Assembly: GCF_025725665.1 (NCBI RefSeq)
Contig: NZ_CP107009.1
Location: 1,178,001-1,242,000, forward strand
From: Halomonas sp. LR3S48
GTDB taxonomy: Bacteria > Pseudomonadota > Gammaproteobacteria > Pseudomonadales > Halomonadaceae
DNA length: 64,000 nucleotides
Direction of reading: 5' to 3'
In this document: piece by piece, positions 47,233 through 56,000 of the stretch
Layout: each line of letters starts with the position of its first letter
Position numbering within the stretch: the first letter of the stretch is position 1
Made by a program: the position numbers and the translations under genes
Notes under the pieces: model-generated
The model's database searches: none
What the model was told of the DNA's origin: nothing
What the model saw: the letters and a program-made list of their open reading frames with translations, nothing else

Positions 47233-49311
47233 ATGACAGCGAACCGGCAGGTATTCCATGAGGGCGAGCGCAGGGTGCAGCAGCGTGCCGGCGTGCCCGG
47301 TGCTTATGTGGAGCGCGTTTCCGCTTACGTGCGTGCCGCGATGCCCGACCAGCACGTTGAGTTCTTTGGCAATCAGCCGGTGCTGTTCATGGGGGCGCTG
47401 GACCGGCAGGGGTGGCCGTGGGCGGTGGTAACCTACGGCGCCCCGGGGCAGCTGTGTACGGCGACGTCGAGCGAGCTGCTGATTCGCAGGGCGCCACCGC
47501 TGGCGGATGCCCTGGAGCTTTCACTGGAGCCCGGGGCAAGGGTGGGGCTGCTTGGGCTCGAGATGACCAGTCGCCGCCGTAATCGGCTGAATGGCACGGT
47601 GCGCTCCCATGATGCCGAGGGCATTAGGGTCGCGGTCGACCAGAGCTTCGGCAACTGCCCCCAGTACATACAGCAACGCGAAGTGGACTGGCAGGCGGGG
47701 CAAGAAGCGCCACCCGTTAGCGGGCAGGTTTCGATCGACTCCCGAGTCAGTCGGGCCATGCTGGCCCAGGCTGATACGTTCTTCATCGCCACCCGGGCAG
47801 GCGAACTGGGGGATTCGAGCCATGGCGTGGATATCTCGCATCGCGGGGGCAAGCCGGGGTTTCTGCACCTGAACACGGATGGCAGCCTGTCGTTCCCGGA
47901 TTTTCCGGGCAATCGTTTCTTCAATACCCTCGGCAACATCGAGCAGGACCCGCGGGTCAGCCTCTTCATCCCCGATTTCGTGACCGGTGAAGCCCTGGTG
48001 CTGCAAGGGCGCGGGCGCGTCGACTGGGATCCTCGGCGTGCGTCTCTGGTCGAGGGGGCCGAGCGCATCGTGGATGTCGTGCCGGAGCAGGTCTGGCATG
48101 TCGAAAACGCCTTGCCTGCGCGAGGGCGGCTGATTGAACGTTCTCCCACACTGGCGCAGACGGGAACCTGGTCCAAGGAGGCGGCCGGGAACGCCTATCG
48201 CCGCCTGCGGATTGCCGACAAGGTGAGGGAGAGCGATGTCATCACCTCCCTCTATCTCGAGCCACTGGCCACGGATGACCTACCGCTGAAGCCTTATACG
48301 GCCGGGCAGTTCCTCACCGTGCGCCTTGCCAGGGCCGGGCATGGCGGGCAGGCCACGCTGACGCGCAGTTACAGCCTATCGGGGGCATGGCATGAGCGGG
48401 CGTCTCGTTACCGAATTTCGGTCAAGCGCGAAGCGCACGGAACGGTCTCACGCCTTCTGCATGACGAGTATGCGGTGGGGGACGTGCTCGAAGTGTTACC
48501 GCCGGCAGGGGATTTCGTGCTGCGCGAGCGTCCGAACGCCATCGTGCTGGTGTCGTCCGGCGTGGGCATCACCCCGATGATCGCCATGCTGGAGGCCATG
48601 GTGCAGCGTGCCGATGCCGGAGAGACGCCGCCTGGCGAGGTATTCTTTATCCACAGCGCGCGCAACGGGCGGGAACAGGCCTTTGCGAAGATGCTGAACG
48701 CGTGGGCTGACAGGTATCGCTGGCTGCATCTGCATATCGCCTACACCCGCCCCACGTCAGAGGATGCCTTGGGCAAGACATATCACTCGCGAGGACGATT
48801 GACGCTGGCATCGCTCACGGCCTGGTTGCCGGACATGACCCGCAGCCACGTCTACCTCTGTGGGTCGGAGGGGTTCATGCGAGTGCAGTACGCGGCACTG
48901 CTGGCGCTCGGTATGCCCCGTGAGCATCTGCACCATGAGTTCTTCGGGCGCGGCTCGCTTGAATCCGAGGAGTCCGAGCCGGGTGCGGCTGCGCCACAAG
49001 CGCTGCCTTCCCATGCCAGGGTCACGTTCGTCTCGGCCTTCACGAGGCAGAATGAATCGAGTGAGGCGCAGGCCGCCGTCGTCGAGTGGACGCCAGCGCA
49101 AGGCACCTTGCTGGACCTGGCCGAGCGGGCAGGGCTCGCGCCACTGTCCAACTGCCGGGTAGGGCGCTGTGGGAGCTGTGCGCTGCGCCTGGTCTCCGGT
49201 GAGGTGCACTACCCGGTGCCGCCGCTGGCAGCAACCGCTGAAGGCGAGGTGCTGCTGTGCTGCGCCGTACCCGCCGCTGAAGCACCCTTGGTCATTCGGT
49301 TGAGCGAGTAG
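47233..49311 (+). CDS. PPOX-like flavin-binding/ferredoxin-reductase/2Fe-2S fusion protein
   Basis: Multidomain oxidoreductase of 692 residues. A pyridoxamine-phosphate-oxidase-like split-barrel domain (about 30–300) carries GKPGFLHLNTDGSLSFPDF and GNRFFNTLGNIEQDPRVSLF. An FAD/NAD(P)-reductase module (about 320–570) has RSYSLSG, SSGVGITPMIAML and YLCGSEGFM. A C-terminal plant-type 2Fe-2S domain (about 600–690) has CRVGRCGSCALRL plus a distal Cys in LLCCAVP. Electrons should flow from NAD(P)H through flavin to the cluster. AGGAGG precedes the ATG. With the GST and LysR genes it looks like an inducible detoxification unit. Confidence 0.92.
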   Translation: MTANRQVFHEGERRVQQRAGVPGAYVERVSAYVRAAMPDQHVEFFGNQPVLFMGALDRQGWPWAVVTYGAPGQLCTATSSELLIRRAPPLADALELSLEPGARVGLLGLEMTSRRRNRLNGTVRSHDAEGIRVAVDQSFGNCPQYIQQREVDWQAGQEAPPVSGQVSIDSRVSRAMLAQADTFFIATRAGELGDSSHGVDISHRGGKPGFLHLNTDGSLSFPDFPGNRFFNTLGNIEQDPRVSLFIPDFVTGEALVLQGRGRVDWDPRRASLVEGAERIVDVVPEQVWHVENALPARGRLIERSPTLAQTGTWSKEAAGNAYRRLRIADKVRESDVITSLYLEPLATDDLPLKPYTAGQFLTVRLARAGHGGQATLTRSYSLSGAWHERASRYRISVKREAHGTVSRLLHDEYAVGDVLEVLPPAGDFVLRERPNAIVLVSSGVGITPMIAMLEAMVQRADAGETPPGEVFFIHSARNGREQAFAKMLNAWADRYRWLHLHIAYTRPTSEDALGKTYHSRGRLTLASLTAWLPDMTRSHVYLCGSEGFMRVQYAALLALGMPREHLHHEFFGRGSLESEESEPGAAAPQALPSHARVTFVSAFTRQNESSEAQAAVVEWTPAQGTLLDLAERAGLAPLSNCRVGRCGSCALRLVSGEVHYPVPPLAATAEGEVLLCCAVPAAEAPLVIRLSE

Positions 49312-49319
49312 ATGCCGGG

Positions 49320-49565
49320 TCAAACGAACTCGGAGTCGTCGGTCCGGACGGTCACTCCGCCTTCCTCGCCGGGCACCATGACCATGAATTCGCCGTTGCC
49401 CAGGTAGGTCACGTCGTGGCCGTCGTGGGTGCGAAAGCTGGTTGAGCCTCGCGTGGCCCCGGCATGCTGCATCTCGCTGAGCTCGCGCGTGCTGACGAAC
49501 ATGTCGATCATGTACTCGCGGCCCTGGTCGTCGAAGGCCATCACGGTTCTTTCATGCTGGGTCAC
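49320..49565 (-). CDS. Small hypothetical protein
   Basis: An 81-residue protein with no family I recognise. The GTG at 49565 is preceded by a strong AGGAGG at good distance, so I use it rather than the far upstream open frame. An alternative ATG lies at 49541. The product is soluble and acidic (THDGHDVTYLGNGEFMVMVP, ending TDDSEFV). It converges on the fusion oxidoreductase. Confidence 0.65.
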   Translation of the reverse strand: MTQHERTVMAFDDQGREYMIDMFVSTRELSEMQHAGATRGSTSFRTHDGHDVTYLGNGEFMVMVPGEEGGVTVRTDDSEFV

Positions 49566-49697
49566 GGGGCTGCCTCCTGAAGCTGTCTCCCCTAACCCAT
49601 AGCAACACAGCGGCGGCTTGGCGAGCCGCGCGCTGCCAAGTCGGAGCAATACGGATATGGCCTAGAGGAAAGGGCGGGCATGGGCCCACCTGATCCT

Positions 49698-49979
49698 TCA
49701 GGATTGGGTCAGGTTGGGGTCCATGCTCATGAGCTCGTCGTCCCCACGAGCCGCTTGCAGTGACACGCTCCGGCTAGCGCAGGGGGCAATGTGGGCGTAC
49801 TTGAACGTCCCGAAATCGATCGGTTCGCGGTCGGGGCGACGCGGGATGGCGGGACGTAAGCCCCTCGGGGCACGGGAGCTGGCTGTCGGATTGCGAAGGT
49901 TGTCCATGTGGGTGACCTCGGTGACGCCATCCGCAAGATGCATGACGGCGACCCATCGATATTGCCCCAGTATTTTCAA
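49698..49979 (-). CDS. Possible small protein
   Basis: A 93-codon frame beginning at TTG, or about 80 codons from the internal ATG (MHLADGVTEVTHMDNL). Codon use looks coding-like, with GC-rich third positions. The residues are mixed, with a basic Arg/Pro middle. No ribosome site, signal peptide or family was recognised. It is the only gene candidate in the 516 bases between the small hypothetical gene and ndvB. Confidence 0.33.
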   Translation of the reverse strand: MKILGQYRWVAVMHLADGVTEVTHMDNLRNPTASSRAPRGLRPAIPRRPDREPIDFGTFKYAHIAPCASRSVSLQAARGDDELMSMDPNLTQS

Positions 49980-50081
49980 CAGTTCGGTGCGCTAGCGAAC
50001 CGACAAGAGCATGCTCTTCTCACATGATTCTGGTAGTGACATATCGCCTGCCCCAGTGGGTAAGGCGCATCGACCAGGATA

Positions 50082-53000
50082 GTGCTTGTGGCCTTTATTC
50101 ATCGCATTTCTTTCTGGGCGCTTACCTCGGCATCACCCTGGAATGATACCGCCCCGGTGCGGGAAGAGCTGTTCAGTGTCGAACGGCTCGATCAGCATGC
50201 CAGCAGCCTTGCGCTGGCTCAGCGTGTCACTGACCAGCCCCCTCGGGTCTTGCCGTTGGCAAGGCGGCTCGATGACAATGCCACGGTTCTGCTGAAGGCC
50301 TATCGCGCCAGCGCCACAGAGGTAGCCGAGGGGCGCGATATCGTTCCCGCCGCGGCCTGGCTGCTCGACAATTACCATATCATCGAAGCTCAGATCCGCG
50401 AGATCCGCGGCGACCTGCCTCCCGGTTATTATCGACAGCTACCGAAACTGGCCGAAGGCCCCTTTGCCGGCTATCCCCGCGTCTTCGGCCTGGCCTGGGC
50501 CTTCGTCGCCCATACCGACAGTCACCTCGATCCCGACAACCTGCAAGGCTTCATTGCCGCCTATCAACGCGTTCAGCCGTTGAGTATCGGTGAGCTATGG
50601 GCGGTAGCGATTACCCTGCGCATCGTACTTGTCGAGAACCTGCGGCGCCTTGCCGACCAGATCGTCAGTGAGCAGGCGGCGCGCAACGAGGCTGACGCGC
50701 TGGCCACTCGCTGGCTCGCTCCCGAGGGTCATCGCTCCAACCTGGATGACGGTACGCCACCGCGTAACACGAAGCCATTGGCCGCGCCTTTCGTTGCCCA
50801 ACTAGCGAAGCGTTTGCGAGGGCTGGATTCGCGAGCCAACCCCATGGTGGGCTGGCTGGAGGAGCGCGTCGCTGCCCAGGGCGATTCCATCGATGACATG
50901 GTTCAGCAGGCTCAGCAGCGCCAGGGTGCTGCCAACGTCACCGTGCGCAACGTCATTACCAGCATGCGCTTGGTATCGAGTATCGACTGGGCGGAACTTT
51001 TCGAGAGCGTCAGCCTGGTCGACGCACGGCTGAACCAAGGCAGCCCCTTCACAACGCTGGATTTCCCGACTCGCAATAGTTACCGCAGTGCCGTAGAACA
51101 GCTGGCCCGGGGTTCAAGGCATGAGGAACTGGAAGTCGTGGAATATGCCCTGGCCGCGGCGCGTGAGGCCATGGCGAACGCCGAAGGCCCCGTCGAGGCC
51201 GCCCGGCTGGGCGACCCCGGCTATTTCCTGATTGCGTCGGGCCGGCCTTCGCTGGAGCAAGCGATCGGCTTTCGACCTTCGCCCCGCGAGCGCTTGCGGC
51301 AGGCCTTTCTGACATATGGGATGAGCGGTTACGTCGGCCTGATTGCGCTCGTCACGGTTGGGTTGCTGGCGCTGGTAACCGGGGCGTTATGGTCGCTGTC
51401 GCTTTCCGCAGGTGAGTTCCCCCTGGGGTGGCTGTCGATACTGGTACTATTGGGGCTGCTGCCCGCCACCGAAGTGGCTACGCTGCTGGTCAACCGTCTC
51501 ATCATTTTCACCGTCAGTGCGAAGCCCCTGCCGAGCCTGGATCTCTCCGAAGGGGTTCCGTCCTCACTTCGTACACTGGTCGCCGTACCGACGCTGCTGA
51601 CCAGTGAGGCCGACCTGCAGGAGCAGATCGAACGGCTGGAGGTCCATCACCTGGCCAGCGGTGGCGGCGCCATCGTATACGCTCTGCTGACCGATGGGGT
51701 CGATGCCCAGCACGAAGATATCGCCGAGGATGCCCCGCTGCTGGTCGCCGCCGGTATGGCAGTCGACAAACTGAACCGCCGCTATGGTGCCAGTGACGGT
51801 GGCGCGCGTTTCTATCTCTTGCATCGCCGAAGGGTGTTCAATCGCAGCGAAAACTGCTGGATGGGGTGGGAGCGCAAACGCGGCAAGCTGCATGAACTCA
51901 ACCGCCTGCTCCGTGGCGCCCGCGATACCACCTTCCTGAACCCAGCCGCTCTGCCGAACGACGTGCGCTACGTCATCACGCTGGATGCCGATACTCGCCT
52001 GCCTCGGGGATCGGCCAGCCGGCTCATCGGCAAGATGGCACACCCGCTGAACCGACCGAGGTTCGATGAACGCCACCAGCGTGTCATGGAGGGCTACGCC
52101 ATTCTCCAGCCGCGTGTCACGCCCTCGCTGCCGTTGGGTCAACAAGGTTCGCTCTATCAACGCCTTTTCTCCGCGCCCGGGGGCATCGATCCCTATGCCG
52201 CGACCATTTCCGACCTGTATCAGGATCTTCTCGGCGAGGGCTCTTTCGCCGGCAAGGGTATCTACGATATCGATGCGTTCGAAGCCTCTCTCAGCGGACG
52301 CATCCCGGAGAACAGCGTACTCAGCCACGATCTGTTCGAAGGGGTTTTCGCCCGTGCCGGTCTCGCCTCGGATGTGGAGGTCATCGAGGAGTTCCCCTCC
52401 CGCTACGATGTCGCCGCCAAGCGCCAGCATCGCTGGACCCGTGGAGACTGGCAATTGGTGCCATGGGTTTTCGCGCGGGAGATGCCCTGGACCGGGCGTC
52501 TGAAGCTGCTGGGTAACATGCGCCGCTCGCTACTGACGCCGCTGCTGCTGGCGTGTCTCGTCGTCAGTTGGCTATTGCCGCTGCAGGCGGCTCTGGCAGG
52601 CACGCTGTTCGTCATCACGGCCATTGCCGCCCCCACGCTGTTGCCCCTCTTGATATCGCTGGTTCCGGCTCGGGCGGGCGTCAACTGGCCTCACTATTTC
52701 CATCAGTGGATTATCGAGCTGAAGCTGGCATCGGCCCAGACGCTGCTGTGGGTCGCGTTGCTTCCCGACCAGACCTGGAGAATGCTGGATGCCATCGTCA
52801 GGACCCTGGTACGCGTAGCGATCACACGCCGCCACCTGCTCGAGTGGACGACCGCCGCTCAGTCGACGGGGCGCCCGCGACTGACGTTGACGGGCTTTTA
52901 CCGGAGCATGGCGCCGGGGACCACGCTGGCTCTAGTGGTGTCGTTGGGCACCGTGAGCCATGCGCCTGGGGCCTGGCCAGTGGTGCTGCCCTTGGCGCTA

Positions 53001-56000
53001 CTCTGGTTGGCCGCGCCGGCTATTGCCGCTTGGATCAGCCGGCCGCGGAGTCTCGCGCCGCAACACGCGCTGTCGGTAGCCGAGGCGCGTGAACTGCGGC
53101 TGATCGCTCGGCGCACCTGGCGCTTCTTCGAAACGTTCGTCACGGCTTGCGACAACTGGCTGCCCCCGGACAATTTCCAGGAAACGCCTCGACCCGTCAT
53201 TGCCCGGCGTACCTCCCCGACCAACATGGGGCTTTATCTTCTCTCGGTTCTGGCCGCTCGTGATTTCGGTTGGCTGGGCGCCTTGGCTGGCGCAGAGCGT
53301 CTCGAGGCCACGCTGGGCGTCATGCAGACCCTGCCGCGCTATCGGGGGCATTTCTTCAATTGGTATGACACCGAGGATCTTCGCCCGCTGGACCCCCAGT
53401 ACGTCTCCTCGGTCGACAGCGGCAACCTGGCGGGCCACCTGCTGGTCGTCGCCAACGCCTGCGAAATGTGGTTGGAAGCCGACCTGTCGTTCGACCCTCG
53501 CCCAGGGATCGCGGATCACGTGCACCTGGTGCACGTGGCCCTCGAGGCGGCGCCCATGGCGCAAGGCGCGGAGGTCACATCACTCAAGGCTGGCCTGGGT
53601 GATATAGCGGCGCACTTGCAGGGCGATCCCGATCACGAGGCGTGGTTACCGGGGCTGAAACGACTCAGTGACCGCACCGCGGGCATGGCCCAAGGGGCCC
53701 TGAAAAACCTCGAAGCTCCCTGGGTCGAAGAGGTGCTGTTCTGGGTGGGGGCCTTGCACACGTCGGTCGACGAGCATTGCCGCGACCGCAAGCAGCTCGC
53801 CAAGAGCGATCCCCGAGACCGGCTCCGGGCCCGCTTCAGGCAGATCGCCGACACCGCGCGACGCATGGCGCTGGAGATGGAGTTCGGCTTCCTGCTCGTT
53901 GCCGAGCGTCAGTTGCTGTCGATCGGTTATTCCATGGACGACAACACCCTCGACAGCAGTTGCTACGACCTGCTCGCCTCCGAAGCGCGGCTGGCCAGCC
54001 TGCTGGCGATTGCCAAGGGCGATGTCCCCACGCGCCACTGGTTCCGCCTCGGGCGTACGGCCACGCCGCTGGATCACGGCTCGGCGCTGATTTCCTGGTC
54101 GGGCTCGATGTTCGAGTACCTGATGCCCTCGCTGGTGATGCGCGCCCCCGCGGGCAGTCTCCTCGAGCAAAGCAACCGCCTGGTGGTCAAGCGCCAGATG
54201 GCGTATGCCGCTTCGCTGGGCGTCCCCTGGGGGCTCTCAGAATCCGCTTACAACGCCCGCGACCTGGAATTCACCTACCAGTATTCCAATTTCGGCGTGC
54301 CCGGCCTGGGCTTGAAGCGTGGCCTCTCTGCCGACCTGGTGGTGGCCCCCTATGCCACTGGCCTGGCGACGATGGTCGATCCTCTCGGGGCGCGTCGCAA
54401 CTTCGTGCGGCTCGCCGACATGGGGGCACTGGGCCGCCATGGCTTCTACGAGGCGCTCGACTTCACTCGCTCGCGCGTTCCGGCGGGAAAAGAGGTCGCT
54501 ATCGTGCGTAGCTTCATGGCCCACCACCAGGGCATGACCATCGTGGGCATCGCCAATACCCTGCATGACGGCCGCATGCGTGAGCGCTTCCATCGTGAGC
54601 CGATCATTCAGGCCAGCGAACTCTTGCTGCAGGAACGCCTCCCGCGTGACGCAGCCATCGCTCACCCTCGTGCCGAGGAGGTCAAGTCGGCGCCGAGCGA
54701 GACGCTCAACGAGAGCCATGCGGTTCGGCGAATCACGGCAACGGCCGAAGGCGCGCCAGTGACCCATCTGCTATCGAACGGGCGCTACTCGGTCATGTTG
54801 ACGGCGAGGGGAGCGGGCTACAGCCGCTGGCGGCATATCGCCATCAGCCGCTGGCAAGAGGATGCGACCCGCGATCACTGGGGCAGCTTCATCTTCTTGC
54901 GCGACAGGCGCATGACCGAGGTCTGGTCGGCCAGCGGCCCCATGCCCGGTGAAGGCCGGGTGGTCGAGAAGGGCCGCCACGAGGTGCTCTTTGCCGAGGA
55001 TTATGCTCGCTTCACGCATTGCCATGGCGACCTGGTCACCCACCTCGACGTCCTTGTCTCGGGCGAGGACGACAGCGAGGTGCGGCGCGTGTCGTTGACC
55101 AACAGCGGACGGCGGGTGCGGGATATCGACGTGACCTCCTACTCGGAACTGGTGCTGACCGCGCCGGCCACCGACAATGCCCACCCCGCCTTTGCGAAGC
55201 TGTTCGTGGTCACCGAGTACCTTGAGGAGTTCGGTGCGCTGATCGCCACCCGACGCCGGCGTGGACCGGACGAGGCAGAGACCTGGGCCGCCCATTTCGC
55301 CGTCGTGGAAGGCGAGACCCTGGGCGAAGCGCAATACGAGACCGATCGCGCCCGCTTCATCGGTCGGGGGCGCACGGTGACGACAGCCGCTGCCCTGAGC
55401 GGAGAACAGCCGCTGACGAATACCACCGGCACGGTGCTCGATCCGATCTTTTCGCTACGCCATCGCCTCCAGGTTGCCCCCGGCAAAGTGGCCCGTATCG
55501 CCTTCTGGACCGTCGTGGCAGGCTCGCGCGAGGCGCTGCTGGACCTGATCGACAAGCATCACGATCGCAGCGCCTTCGAGCGGGCCAAGACACTGGCCTG
55601 GACCCAGGCACAAGTCCAGCTCCGGCACTTGGCCGTCACGCCCGATGAGGCGGCGGACTTCCAGCGCCTGGCCGCCCCCATCCTGTATGCCGACGCCCGC
55701 TTCAGGGCCTCGCGTGAGGCCATTGCGCGCGGTGCGGGCCCGCAGTCGGCACTGTGGCCGCATGCCATATCCGGCGATCTGCCGATCGTCCTGCTGCGCA
55801 TCGATTCGACCGATGACATGGCTCAGGTTCGCCAGCTGCTGCGCGCTCACGAGTACTGGCGCATGAAACGTCTCGGTGTCGACCTGGTGATCGTCAACGA
55901 GCGTGCCTCCTCCTATGTGCAGGACCTCCAACAGGCCATCGAGACGGCGGTGCACAGCAGCCAGCCGCGGCCACGCATCCACGAGGGCCATGCCCAGGGT

